A stretch of DNA of 64,000 nt from Erythroxylum novogranatense (Eukaryota > Streptophyta > Magnoliopsida > Malpighiales > Erythroxylaceae). Positions 44,501 through 57,599 of the stretch are shown piece after piece. Position numbers and translations under genes: made by a program. The stretch covers positions 51,662,063 to 51,726,062 of the forward strand of contig CM057233.1 in the NCBI GenBank assembly GCA_029891385.1, written 5' to 3'. The notes below the pieces were generated by a model, which had not been told where the DNA came from, searched no databases, and worked only from the letters and a program-made list of their open reading frames with translations. Position 1 is the first letter of the stretch; the number at the start of each line of letters is the position of its first letter.

Positions 44501-45577
44501 AACCTTCTACTACACATGAAATTGTGAGGTCAAGTAGGATACGACCGCTCCCCGATAGATATGGATTTCTCATGAGTGAACAGAATGACGATTGCTCATA
44601 GAGGATGATGAGCCTACCACCTATGAAGAGGTTCAAGAGTTCAGAGTTCGAAAAATGGCTTCGTGCCATGAAATCAAATGGATTCCATGTACGAAAACCA
44701 AGTATGGACTTTGGTCGATGCACCAAGGATAAAACCTATAGGGTGCAAATGGGTTTTCAAGAAGAAAATTGACTTGGATGGTAATGTGATTACCTATAAA
44801 GCAAGGCTTGTGGTTAAAGGCTTTAAATCCGAGACAAGGAGTTGACTATGACGAGACCTTCATCGATAGCAATGCTTAAATCCATTAGATACTCCTAGCC
44901 ATTGCAGCCATTATGATTATGAGATATGGCAATGGATGTGAAGACGACTTTCCTAAATGGAAATCGGCCGAGGATGTGTACATGACACAACCCGAGGGCT
45001 TCATTTCCACTGATGGCGAAAAGGTATGCAAGCTTCAGAAATCCATTTATGGATTGAAGCAAGCATCCAGGAGTTGGAATATCCGTTTTGATGAGACAAT
45101 CAAAGAGTTTGGTTTCTCACAAAATCCGGATGAACACTGTGTGTAGAAGAAAGTTAATGGAACTGTGATCGTATTCCTTGTGTTATATGTAGATGACATA
45201 TTGTTACTAGGAAACGATGTCTCAAACAATTTGCCATGAAAGACCTTGGAAAAGCAACTTATATCCTTGGGATAAATATTTATAGAGATAGATCGAAGAG
45301 GTTGCTTGGTCTTTCACAGTCAACGTACATAGACAAGGTGCTAAAGAGGTTTAGCATGGAGCAATCCAAGAGAGGGTTTCTTCCCATTACTCATGGGATA
45401 ACACTCTCGAAGTCCATGTGTCCTCGGACACAGGATGAGAGGATACGTATGAATATGATTTCGTATGCGTCTGAAGTAGGATCTATTATGTACGCAATGC
45501 TATGTACGAGACCCGATGTATCATATGCTCTAAGTGTTACGAAAGCATACCAATCGGATCCTCGGTGAGGGTCATCG
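44501..45577 (+). pseudogene. E2 reverse transcriptase (decayed, cut by F)
   Basis: Fragments: WTLVDAPRIKPIGCKWVF-like text near 44705-44760, ITYKARLVVKGF near 44790, EDVYMTQPEGF to DEHCV (44960-45143) ending in a TAG, the catalytic LYVDDILLLGND near 45180-45220, then KDLGKATYILGINIYRDR to VSYALSV (45236-45540). F interrupts within the GEGHWVAIKN motif at 45577/57035. Confidence 0.85.
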
Positions 45578-45982
45578 TGTAACACCCCACTCCCAGAAGA
45601 CCAACCCGATATCGTTGGTGATATCCGAGTCTCAGGTCCCACGAGAGTGGCGTCTTACATCACCGATTTAAAATTCAGTATACATTTTTTTTCTTTTATA
45701 GCCATTAACTTCACGCTCACACGGCAAACACAAGAAGTAAATAAAATCCGTATTCAAGATAAACCTGCTTCAGCTTATTACGGTCCATCCAAAGAATAAT
45801 TACAATCACCAATGCAAAACATTAATACCACAATGGCTCAAGAAAATATAAAGCCTTGTTATACAAAGGATTGCGGAATACAATTTACTAAAACACTAAT
45901 ACGTATACCTAACCGATCCCGACCTCTAACCTTTACTCGCTCTACGGAGACATACTCCGTGTCAACCGGGTATTCTTCAGAC

Positions 45983-46658
45983 CTGAAAATAGATGCAAAT
46001 TTTGGGTGAATTTTGCGAACTCAAAGAGAAACCATCATCGATGGTTCACTTAAATCATGCATTACGCCCATGGCGTGCAATCTGACAAGAATCATCAATT
46101 ACCAAGAATAGTCAATAACGATATCCAAGAATATAGAAACATTCACAGAATTCATCCCATCACGAAAGTAGAACTTATCACATAACATTATTTATGCGAA
46201 TGCAATGCATATGTGACTCTTTCCAGCTTATTCAAGATTGCCCCAAGTGCTCGGCCAAGATTCGGGGGGGCGCGTGTGATTTCTCCCTCGGGCTCGTGGG
46301 TCTGTCCAAGACAAAGATGAGAGCTCAAGCTCTTATCGATAATAATAGCAACTTGGGGCACGCCCATTATCCGATCATGCAATTATGCATGCGGGCAAGA
46401 TTTAGTAAATATGCGATTTTGGCTATAAAGCCCAAAGTATCGCTGAATCAATGATATGGCTATAAAGCCCAAAGGTATCGATCGATGTTGAAGATGATGG
46501 CTATAAAGCCCACCTATCAAGACGGTAAAATCATATAATACAATCCCATACATTACATGCCAAGATTCATACAAAGGATCATTCAATTCACTTTTGCACG
46601 TAATTCACGTTAAGCATGTAAACAACCAGAAATTTGAGAAACCAACTAGGTTACTCAC
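45983..46658 (-). other. Predicted LTR intron in F 3' LTR
   Basis: The donor ATAG|GTGAGTAACCTAG and acceptor TCTATTTTCAG|GTCTG enclose 676 bp. The other F LTR has the same at 53456-54133 (678 bp), and B1 has 674 bp. Confidence 0.5.
46421..46510 (-). repeat. Three GGCTATAAAGCC hairpins in F
   Basis: GGCT-ATAA-AGCC occurs at 46421, 46458 and 46499, and again in the other LTR at about 53897, 53934 and 53973. They occupy the place of the GAGC/GCTC hairpins of B1 inside the predicted intron. Confidence 0.8.
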
Positions 46659-47130
46659 CTATTACTCCGAGCTAATGCCGAAAGTCTCGTGACGCTCGGT
46701 CAATCGACGCCCAATTGGGCCTCTATATGAATCGAAAAAATGCGAGTCACTAAATATAAAATTTGTGCTCATGATGATGAGATATGCATGTTCATGAATT
46801 CCGGTCCCAATTCAATATTTTCCCATAATAAAATTCTATGAAAAATTAGAAATCCATAGGCGCCGACGGCATGCAATTCGACCTCTATAGGTCCTCAATT
46901 AAATAAAGCAGTGTTTACATGATCCGTCAATAGGGGCTACGCCAAATTCCGCCTAAAATTCCCGCTTTCATAATATGAAATTAAATATTCAACGAATCCG
47001 ATGCCTCTGGAATCAGGTCAATCGGACGTCGGACGGGAAAGAAATTGACAAAAGAACAATCGGATCAATTTATGCCAAATAATAAGCAAAACAATAATAT
47101 ATATATATATATATATATTCGAATCTCACT

Positions 47131-47245
47131 CATGGGCGAGATGCCGCCCTCGCGAGGCTGATTTACCCTTTAAATGAGGGCGAGGCGTCGCCTCGCGATC
47201 GCCCGATAATCTCGCCGCGAGGCGAGATGTCGCCTCATGAGCCGC
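47131..47245. repeat. CG palindrome island in F 3' LTR
   Basis: It holds self-complementary words such as CCCTCGCGAGG, GGCGAGGCGTCGCCTCGCG and CTCGCCGCGAGGCGAG, with linker GAGATGxCGCC. It follows a TA dinucleotide run at 47099-47118. The sister copy is at 54600-54728. The word differs from the CGTCGCGACG of D and E6. Confidence 0.85.
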
Positions 47246-49544
47246 GAGTTTCCCTCATCCGCTTTGCCCTTTTTTCCAAATTTCAATCCCAATTTCTAAC
47301 TACTCTAATTCTTAGCACACAAATCAGAAAAATACCCACTATACCTCATTGGAAAGCTTATGAAAAGCTCTACAATTCTCAAGAAGACCAAAAAATTCAA
47401 ATCCAACCTTAAGAGTCTCAAATAATCCATCAAACCTTCTGCCTAATCAATTTCCCTCAACACTGGGCAGTACATTGACAATTGCATAATTCACTGATTC
47501 CTTAGTAATAAATTACCAAACAAATATGGTCAATAAGTTCACAATGTCCTCTACAACTTTCATGAACAATCCAAAATCAAATTCTATTTCTAAACCAGTC
47601 AATTAATTCATTCAATGTCACTGTCCCTGAAATCCTTCACTTTGTGCAGTAATTTTACAAGAAGCATAACTTCCAGTATATAAGTCAATAAAATCAGAAC
47701 TTTATATCCTTGTAAAGATAACATCATAAACTTCATTTTTGATGAAGCACTCAACCTCCAATTCAATCTCTAACAATTTCAAAACTGTTATGGAAGTTTC
47801 TGTTATCATCAGCCATTCATAACCTAATGTAGGATCAGTTTTGAAAATCATATCTCCCAATTCTGACTTCTAAAATTACATACCAAATATAAATTTCAAG
47901 ATAATCTCTTCCTCTACAACTTTTCAGAAGCTCACTCACACCAATTCAGTCCACATAAAATGTTAAAATTGCCTCAAATCAGTAAACTCACAAAATCACA
48001 CTTAAACTAGGTTTCATCCAAAATGCTCAAAACCAGCCATTAGTAATCAATTCATATCTCCCAATACACAATTCTAAAATAACAAGATCAGTAGCAATGG
48101 AAAGATAATCAAATATGCTACAACTTCCATGAAGACCATTCTCCTAATTCCATCTCAATTAATTCATAAAATCAGTAAACTCAGATGTCATGGTTGCAGT
48201 TACTGTTCACAGACAATGGAACAGTAACTTTCCATGCAAAATTTCACCCTTCTATCATTGGAATTCAACAACACCTATTTCACACTAAATTAAAGCCAAC
48301 ATCCCAAAGTTTCAGTGGCCACTAACCTTACCTCATTTACATTTCTCCACAATGAGTTATGCTCAAATCAGTATACTAAGTCAAAATCAATTTTCAGCTT
48401 TACTTCACCAATTCACTTCCTATCATACCAATTCAATTCCTACTACCATAGGCATCTCATTTTAACACAAAATCAGTACTTACAATATTCATACATTCAC
48501 TAGGGCTAATAGTCACATTTTGGCAGCATTAATTTCTCAATTCCTATGCACAATTCATCATCAAAAATGCAATTATAATCAAGCTAAAACCATTCATCAC
48601 TCATCCTACTTTCAATTCATAACTAACCCTAATCTTATACCCATTAATTCAAGCAATAATTATCATCAATTTAATGCATCAAGAATCATAATAAATGCAC
48701 CAAATCCCCCATTCAATGTTTCTACCTACCATGATTCATAAATTCAAACTTAAGCATCATTGAAAACTTAATTAACCTTCCTTACCTAATTAGCTTTTCC
48801 ACTTCAAGGCACACCAATTCTACTTTCTTCTAACATCAAACATGTATATCATCATCATGAGAAGAACATAACTTGATGGCATGAAGAAGTTCTTATGTTT
48901 GGAGGAAGGTTTGATGAAAGAAGAAGAAAATCAATGGTGGTGGCAAAGAGATGAGTTTTCTTCGGTGGAAGCAAAAATCCAAGCCATTCAAGCTTGTTTT
49001 AATTCTTTTCTAAGTGATAACCGTGGGTGAGATGATAAGGGTGCCTTAAATGCAACTTTTTGGTGGCCAAATCTAATTGGTATTTTAAAAGAAAAGTCAA
49101 ACTAATCATATTTTAATCCAGATCAAAAATTTAACCCAATCGACTCCAATGACTCTAATTTCAATTCCAAAATAATATACCCAATATTACAGTGCCATTG
49201 GGTAGAAATTTTCGCCATCAAAAAAATAATCGATTCGCTAATTGGCGATTTTTCCGATCCGAAATTTTCTCCGAAAAATTCCAGAAAAATTCCTAAAATC
49301 CTAAAATGTAAAACGCTCAATGGCGCTTTAGAATAATTTTTCAAATCCCATAACCACGTTAATCACAATAAATGCCGTTAGGCCCAATTTCCGGGAATGT
49401 CATGAATGCATTTACCGTAATTCCATATACACAATTGATACTGTGTATCGATCCTATTATGCATGAACAGTAATGATTATTCCTTATCAATCCCATCCTA
49501 TGCCAAATTTACTATTTTTCCTTCCGGGAGGGGTGGATGTTACA

Positions 49545-49556
49545 ATTCTCCTCCTT
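49545..49556 (-). other. F polypurine tract
   Basis: AAGGAGGAGAAT on the minus strand directly precedes the LTR start TGTAACATCC. Upstream lies TTCGAGGACGAAATTCTTAT, the pol-terminus remnant also seen in E3. Confidence 0.85.
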
Positions 49557-52500
49557 ATAAGAATTTCGTCCTCGAAATTTCCAAATAACTGCTCACTATG
49601 ACAATAATCATATGAGTCTATATATCCCATATACTTTTCCACTTAATGATCCACTTTTGGAGTGATCGCAGAATCACTCTCATCTGCATCGCCATTATGG
49701 CTAACTCATTATCACTTAAGACAAGAAACTGATTCGACAAGACTATCGCTTGACGATCTCATTTTTCTTAGCTATCTCACTTACCATTTCTAGAATTGTC
49801 ACTACCTTTGGTTTCGATATTTAACTCGATTCAAGATTTTCTAACCTATTCACTTATCACATTTTATTCCTCTAATACCTTTTTCCCCAATGTTATATAG
49901 TCCAACTTATGTTCCAATGAGTACGTCTCCATTTCTTTGATATCTCTTTAATCACGCCGGGGGCGATTTATATTCCTTTGGTACCAATACGGTGACATTT
50001 AACTCCACTTCACTATAATCAAGAATAACGATCTAATGCGGTCACTTATCATATGCCATTCACTTTATGTTCAAATTGATTCTCGTAAGACACTTCATCG
50101 TTCTATAGTGTTCACACACTTCATCCGGATATACAGCTTTACTCGCCTCATTTGTCCAATCCAAATTCCACTTTAGCTAACCATGCGAGCTTCCTAAGTC
50201 ACTTTCCTTTTTCTCACACATTTTAGTTTCAAATCCATTATGGTCTTTAACTCTCAAGAGGCACTATGCGAAGGTAACAAGATATATTTTCCAAAGGAAT
50301 CAAAACTCTATTACAAGAACATAATCAAACCTTTTCTTATTAGACATTCAATCTATAAACTCTCGAGCCAAGAATCACTTCATTCTATACCTACAATTAC
50401 TCAATTTCACTTTTCACATATGCTTATTAGAATGTCTAACTTCAACTGCTCACTTTCTTGTTCTAGTACCCTTTTATCTGCTCCACATACTTAGACTTTT
50501 GTTCACTATAGTTTTCCAATTCCATTAGTATATTCAAACTCATCATAAAAAAATTCCCTTTACTTTCTACACTCTTAACCTTTCTTATCACTATTCTTAC
50601 AACTTCTTTTTTTCTTTTTTTTTTTTTTTTAAACACCTCACTATTACCCATAATCGCTTGACAATCATTGAAAATCCCAATATCTGTAATTAACTGCTCA
50701 TTGCAAGATTATCGTATTTATACCGCCTCTTCCCTCAAATTAACACAAGGTATGATTATAGGAATCTACAGCCTCCAAGGCTTTCAATAATGAGAATGGC
50801 ACTAATACCATTTATCACAAATACCAATTTATTTCATACTTGTTCAACATATTGTCGCAGTTCAATACTCACTACCCACTCTTCCCATGTATGTATATCA
50901 TCAGTATCAGATTCCTCAATTAATCCTATCGTTCTTTTTACTTTTCACTGTTCCACGATTCCAAACACATTCTATCTCTAATCACCACTACTACCATTTA
51001 CTTACTTCGCATAAATCCCTATTAGGGTCTTATTGACTTTACCATACATCTTTTACCCTTTTTATTGAGTCTACAATGAGTGTATCTACAATTTCTTTAT
51101 GAAGGTGTCACTACATCACCTCATTGTCAGTTTCCTTTTTTTTGACCCTCTTGTCTCTATTCAATTACTCTTTTTCATTTTCTCTTCTCAACAGTTTTCA
51201 TATCATTTATATCAACATATGTTGATACCTTGTCATCCATATTTAAACCTCCAAAAATTTTCCATTTTTTTATTTTAGTCTCTCACAATTCTCAGTTCGG
51301 GACTCTTTTAGTCTTCGTTTCAAATCTAGATTCCTCAACAGTTTTACATCATAACTGGAGATCGATTCACTTTACATTGCAATTGAATCTCCTCAAATTA
51401 AAATCTCACTCATATGTAATTCTTTACATTTCTGTACATACAATGCGATAATCTCAAAGATGAGCTATGACCCAATTTCACTTTTAATTTTGTCCACAAA
51501 AGTCTCATCAACCAATGATTATTCCTAATTGTGTTTCAATCCTTCTTCACTATACGCATAATCTCAATCAAGACACTCTTATGTCTTCATTTAACAGATC
51601 GTAACATTCCTTTCACAAGGTTCCTTGTGATACCACTTAAACGCTTTCTTTACCACTTATTTAGTAATCTATACCGTAATCACTTTTCGCCTTCCTCTCA
51701 TACAGGTACACTCACCAATTTGTCTTACTTTAACCTCTTAAGAACTTCACACTTTAATCACTCTAAACATTTACCGCCATTTCCTCTATAATTTCCATAT
51801 ATCCGCCACATACATTTCATTAGTCACAATCAACATTATCGTCCAATAGATATCCCTAACAAGAATTCACTTTAAATGCAATAGCTTTTCATATACCACT
51901 ATGGTGGTTTCATTCTTTTCAAGATCTTTATTTCATTCTCACCATATCATTAAACCGTATGTCTCATTCCCTATCCGTTATGCGTAACTTGACCTTGTAA
52001 GGTCATAACAATTTGGCTTCTCATCTTATGATCTTTATTCCTTTTTTTTTCTTTTCGCTACTTATCTTCTATTTTCCTCAAATAGTTTATGATCGGTGTT
52101 CACAAATCCCCAATACCCGACAAAATCGTTGATACCACTCCATTTTATCTCTATCTATATACGTATCCATTTACCATTTTCGTGTCCATATACACCTAAT
52201 TCAAGATTTCCGATATACCATCAAGAGAAATTATCTCGTCTGCTTTTTCCTTTATGATTTTATCATACGAATTTCCAACCTCGAAGCACAATAGTCACAT
52301 AATCATTTCAGTTTCAAGCATATGCGGTCCAAATCCTAATCATTTCACGAATTCTTCAGTTTATCAATACACTTTTATCTCACTCTAATAGGCACTGGGC
52401 ATCTTATTATTTTTTTCGATTCTTTCAGTTCTCGATAATCCGTTACAGTACTCTATTGGGCTTCTTTCCATCTCACTATCATCATCTAGCTTATAATATC

Positions 52501-53036
52501 TACTGATCTCTAACTCAAATACAGTGAATCAAAATATGCCCGATTGGACCATCAATATTTTACTCAATTTCAATATTTCCCCTTTCATGACATATACAGT
52601 CAGAACTGTAATTACCTAACCATCCCGAGCTTTTAATCTCACTTAGATCTACTATAACCAATAAGCTTCCCATATCTCTAATGGACTTCTCCCGCCTCAA
52701 CATCTGCATTTTTCATCACCATAATATTATCAATTTAATTCGAAATTTTAATCGCCTAGCCAACACACTATTCGGCTATCACTTATAAGGGTTTCTAACC
52801 CAAGACAATTTTCAATCTTCTTATCCATTTTCCTTTATCCTTTCCTAATTGATTATCCCTTCGATTTACACTCTAATCCAAAGATCACTCTTCTCTCACT
52901 TAATCACTGACACTTATGCACCCGTAGGATTTATCCTCGAGCGACTCGACTAGGATCGCTTACCACGGTCTGCAATGACACAACTCAAATGCATGAAACC
53001 TATGTTCCAAATCGCGCCTGATACATTACGCATCAT
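49557..53036 (-). other. F interior: non-coding
   Basis: About 3.5 kb, pyrimidine-rich on the plus strand, with stops in all frames. I recognise no gag, protease, RT or integrase motif. A T run is at 50607-50629. The size and lack of coding content fit a LARD-like element that depends on a coding relative. Confidence 0.75.
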
Positions 53037-53051
53037 CTGGGCTCGATACCA
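53037..53051 (-). other. F primer binding site (probable initiator tRNA-Met)
   Basis: TGGTATCGAGCCCAG on the minus strand resembles TGGTATCAGAGCCCAG with one base missing. It lies about seven bases from the LTR end. Confidence 0.72.
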
Positions 53052-53455
53052 CCTAAATAACAACACCATCTCCGTAAGACCCAACCCGATATCGCTGGTG
53101 ATATCCGAGTCCGTGTCCCACGAGAGGCGCATTACATCACGATTTAAAATTCAGTATACATTTTTTTTCTTTATAGCCATTAACTTCACGCTCACACGGC
53201 AAATACAAGAAGTAAATAAAACCAGATTCAAGATAAACCTGCTTCAGCTTATTACAACCATCCAAAGAATAATTACAATCACCAATGCAAGAAACATTAA
53301 TACCACAATGGCTCAAGAAAATATAAAGCCTTGTTATACAAAGTGATTGCGAATACAATTTACTAAAACACTAATATGCATACCGAACCGATCCCACCTC
53401 TAACCTTTACTCGCCTACAGAGACATACTCCCGTGTCAACCGGTATTCTTCAGAC

Positions 53456-54133
53456 CTGAAAAATAGATGCAAATTTTGGGTGAGTTTTATGAACTCAAAG
53501 GAGAAACCATCATCGATGGTTCACTCAAATCACGCATTACGCCCATGGCATGACAAGACAAGACAAGAATCATCAATTACCAAGAATAGTCAATAACGAT
53601 ATCCAAGAATAATAAAACATTCACAAGAATTCATCCCATCACGAAAGTAGAACTTATCACATAACAAGCATTTATGCGAATGCAATGCATATGTGACTCT
53701 TTCCATTATTCAAGACAGCCCAAGTGCTCAACAAGATTCGGTGGGGACGATCGTGATTTCTCCCTCGGGCTCGTGGGTCTGTCCAAGACAAGATGAGAGC
53801 TCAAGCTCTTATCGATAATAATAGCAACTGGGGCACGCCCATTATCCGATCATGCAATTATGCATGCGGTGCAAGATTTAGTAAATATGCGATTTGGCTA
53901 TAAAGCCCAAAGGTATCGCTGAATCAATGATATGGCTATAAAGCCCAAAGTATCACCGTTGTTCAAGATGATGGCTATAAAGCCCAGTCTATCAGTATCA
54001 GTAAAATCATATAATACAATCCCATACATTACATGCCAGTATTCATACAGTGATCATTCAATTCACTTTTGCACGTAATTCACGTTAAGCATGTAAACAA
54101 CCAGAAATTTGAGAAACCAACTAGGTTACTCAC
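53456..54133 (-). other. Predicted LTR intron in F 5' LTR
   Basis: It has the same donor (GTGAGTAACCTAG) and acceptor (TCTATTTTTCAG|GTCTG) as the other F LTR, 678 bp apart. It contains the three GGCTATAAAGCC hairpins. This is the LTR that would drive transcription. Confidence 0.5.
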
Positions 54134-54599
54134 CTATTACTTCCGAGCTAATGCCGGAAAGTCTCTATGACGTCGGTCAATCGACGCTCCAATTGGGCCT
54201 CTATATGAATCAGAAAAGTACGAGTCACTAAATATGAAATTTGTGCTCATGATGATGAGATATGCATGTTCATGAATTCCAGGTCCCAATTCAATATTTT
54301 CCCATAATAAAATTCTATGAAAAATTAGAAATCCATAGGCGCTGACGGTGCGCAATTCGGACCTCTATAGGTCCTCAATTAAATAAAACAGTGTTTACAT
54401 GATCCGTCAATAGGGGCTACGCCAAATTCCGCCTAAAATTCCCGTTTTTCATAATATGAAATTAAATATTCAACGAATCCGATGCCTCTGGAATCAGGTC
54501 AATCGGACGTCGGACGGGAAAGAAATTGACAAAAGAACAATCGGATCAATTTATGCCAAATAATAAGCAAAACAATAATATATATATATATATTCGGAA

Positions 54600-54728
54600 G
54601 CCTGCCTCGCGGGGGCGAGATGCCGCCCTCGCGAGGCTGATTTACCCTGCTTGTCATGAGGGCGAGGCGTCGCCTCGCGATCGCTCACATCTCGCCTCGA
54701 GGCGAGATGTCGCCTCATGAGCCGCGAA
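54600..54728. repeat. CG palindrome island in F 5' LTR
   Basis: Sister of 47131-47245, with several indels between the two. It contains CCTCGCGGGGGCGAG, CCCTCGCGAGG, GGCGAGGCGTCGCCTCGCG and TCGCCTCGAGGCGAG. A TA run precedes it at 54577-54592. Confidence 0.85.
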
Positions 54729-57034
54729 GTTTCCCTCTTTTGCCCTTTTTTTCCAAATTTCAATCCCAATTTCCAACTACTCTAATTCTTAGCACACAAA
54801 TCAGAAAAATACCCACTATACCTCATTGGAAAGCTTATGAAAAGCTCTACAATTCTCAAGAAGACCAAAAAATTCAAATCCAACCTTAAGAGTCTCAAAT
54901 AATCCATCAAACCTTCTGCCTAATCAATTTCCTCAACACTGGGCAGTACATTGACAATTGCATAATTCACTGATTCCTTAGTAATAAATTACCACAAAAA
55001 TATGGTCAATAAGTTCACAATGTCCTCTACAACTTTCATGAACAATCCAAAATCAAATTCTATTTCTAAACCAGTCAATTAATTCATTCAATGTCACTGT
55101 CCCTGAAATCCTTCACTTTGTGCAGTAATCTTACAAGAAGCATAACTTCCAGTATATAAGTCAATAAAATCAGAACGTTATATCCTTGTAAAGATAACAT
55201 CATAAACTTCATTTTTCATGAAGCACTCAACCTCCAATTCAATCTCTAACAATTTCAGAACTGTTATGGAATTTTCTGTTATCATCAGCCATTCATAACC
55301 TAATGTAGGATCAGTTTTTGAAAAATCATATCTCCCAATTCTGACTTCTAAAAATTACATACCAAATATCAATTTCAAGATAATCTCTTCCTCTACAACT
55401 TTTCAGAAGCTCACTCACACCAATTCAGTCCACATAAAATGTTAAAATTGCCTCAAATCAGTAAACTCACAAAATCACACTTAAACTAGGTTTCATCCAA
55501 AATGCTCAAAACCAGCCATTAGTAATCAATTCATATCTCCCAATACACAATTCTAAAAATAACAAGATCAGTAGCAATGGAAAGATAATCAAATATGCTA
55601 CAACTTCCATGAAGACCATTCTCCCTAATTCCATCTCAATTAATTCATAAAAATCAGTAAAACTCAGATGTCATGGTTGCAGTTACTGTTCACAGACAAT
55701 GGAACAGTAACTTTCCATGCAAAATTTCACCCTTCTGTCATTGGAATTCAACAACACCTATTTCACACTAAATTAAAGCCAACATCCCAAAGTTTCAGTG
55801 GCCACTAACCTTACCTCATTTACATTTCTCCACAATGAGTTATGCTCAAATCAGTATACTAAGTCAAAAATCAATTTTCAGCTTTACTTCACCAATTCAC
55901 TTCCTATCATACCAATTCAATTCCTACTACCATAGGCATCTCATTTTAACACAAAATCAGTACTTACAATATTCATACATTCACTAGGGCTAATAGTCAC
56001 ATTTTGGCAGCATTAATTTCTCAATTCCTATGCACAATTCATCATCAAAAATGCAATTATAATCAAGCTAAAACCATTCATCACTCATCCTACTTTCAAT
56101 TCATAACTAACCCTAATCTTATACCCATTAATTCAAGCAATAATTATCATCAATTTAATGCATCAAGAATCATAATAAATGCACCAAATCCCCCATTCAA
56201 TGTTTCTACCTACCATGATTCATAAATTCAAACTTAAGCATCATTGAAAACTTAATTAACCTTCCTTACCTAATTAGCTTTTCCACTTCAAGGCACACCA
56301 ATTCTACTTTCTTCTAACATCAAACATGTATATCATCATCATGAGAAGAACATAACTTGATGGCATGAAGAAGTTCTTATGTTTGGAGGAAGGTTTGATG
56401 AAAGAAGAAGAAAATCAATGGTGGTGGCAAAGAGATGAGTTTTCTTCGGTGGAAGCAAAATCCAAGCCATTCAAGCTTGTTTTAATTCTTTTCTAAGTGA
56501 TAACCGTGGGTGAGATGATAAGGGTGCCTTAAATGCAACTTTTTGGTGGCCAAATCTAATTGGTATTTTAAAAGAAAAGTCAAATTAATCATATTTTAAT
56601 CCAGATCAAAAATTTAACCCAATCGACTCCAATGACTCTAATTTCAATTCCAAAATAATATACCCAATATTATAGTGCCATTGGGTAGAAATTTTAAGCA
56701 TCTAAAAATCGAATCGATTCGCTAATTGGCGATTTTTCCGTCCGAAATTTTCTCCGAAAATTCCAGAAAAATTCCTATAAATCCTAAAAAATGTAAAACG
56801 CTCAATGGCGCACTCAGAATAATTTTTCAAATCCCATAACCACGTTAATCACAATAAAATGCCGTTAGGCCCAATTTCCGGGAATGTCATGAATGCATTT
56901 ACCGTAATTCCATATACACAATTGATACTGTGTATCGATCCTATTATGCATGAACAGTAATGATTATTCCTTATCAATCCCATCCTATGCCAATTTTACT
57001 ATTTTACCCTTCCAGGAGGGGGTGGGATGTTACA

Positions 57035-57585
57035 CTGGGTGGCTGTTAAGAATATCCTAAAGTACTTGCGAAGAACTAAGGATGTTTTCTTGATATATGG
57101 AGATGCAAGTCTCCAAGTGAGCGGGCATACAGATGCCAGTTTTCAATCTGATAAGGACGACTCCAAGTCCCAATCAGTTATGTTTTCACACTAAATGGCG
57201 AGCGATCGGTTGAAGAGTTCCAAATAGAGACGATCGCGATTCAACGATCGAGGCAGAGTACATTGCCGCATCGACGCAAATAAAGGAAGCAGCTTGATAA
57301 AGAAGTTCATTTCGAACTTGGTGTGGTTCCTAGTCGTGATGGACCCATACTGCTTGTATTGGACAACAATGGAGCTATCACAGTAAAGGAACCAAGGTCT
57401 CATCAACGATCCAAACACGCATCTACCGATACCATTTGATTCGGGAGATCATTGCTCGAGGTGATGTCCCGATAGAGAGAATTCCACAGCGTAATATATT
57501 CGATCCGCTGACAAAGCCGCCACGTAAGAATTTTGATTCTCATGTACTCGCTTATGGTATTAGATACCAAGGCGATTGGCTTTAG
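57035..57585 (+). pseudogene. E2 RNase H and end of pol
   Basis: Pol resumes after F with WVAVKNILKYLRRTKDVFLIYGD and GHTDASFQSDKDDSKSQS, then loses frame. Pieces of STTEAEYIA, LDNNGAITV and KEPRSHQRSKH follow in different frames. The terminal YGIRYQGDWL-stop (TAG 57583-57585) is preserved next to the polypurine tract. Compared with E1, several CGATCG words replace family sequence here. Confidence 0.83.
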
Positions 57586-57588
57586 GTC

Positions 57589-57599
57589 AAGTGGGAGAT
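57589..57599 (+). other. E2 polypurine tract
   Basis: AAGTGGGAGAT immediately before the TGTTGAGTAG start of the 3' LTR. It is the same as in E1. Confidence 0.88.

Larger units (their letters stand above)
45578..49544 (-). repeat. F 3' LTR (3967 bp)
   Basis: On the plus strand it runs TGTAACACCCC...GATGTTACA, i.e. TGTAACATCC at the element-strand start. It is related to B1, E4 and D. It contains the ACCATCGATG box (45978-46050), GGCT-ATAA-AGCC hairpins, a predicted intron (45983-46658), a GC palindrome island and a long AT-rich segment with no gene. Confidence 0.9.
45578..57034 (-). mobile_element. F: LARD-like gypsy element nested in E2
   Basis: On the minus strand the 5' LTR is about 53058-57034 and the 3' LTR 45578-49544. 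Long stretches are practically identical (for example 48520-48741 and 56004-56225 give the same chance translation), so insertion was recent. The primer site 53037-53051 and polypurine tract 49545-49556 fix the orientation. The 3.5-kb interior has no coding motif. The target is the RT/RNase H junction of E2; the left flank reads TCATCG and the right CTGGG, so a clean TSD is not seen. Confidence 0.88.
53058..57034 (-). repeat. F 5' LTR (about 3977 bp)
   Basis: It aligns to 45578-49544. From about 54740 to 56640 the two copies are almost identical. In CG-rich parts (53060-54730, 56690-56830) there are many small indels between them. The right end is TGTTACA on the plus strand, at the junction with E2. 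The inner end is slightly corrupted (TAACAACACC against TGTAACACCC). Confidence 0.85.

Noticed and set aside
48520..48741. Identical 73-codon frame also found at 56004-56225, possible duplicated small gene
   Set aside because: The two are the same segment of the F LTRs; identity reflects recent insertion, and the composition is Asn/Gln/His-rich without a domain.
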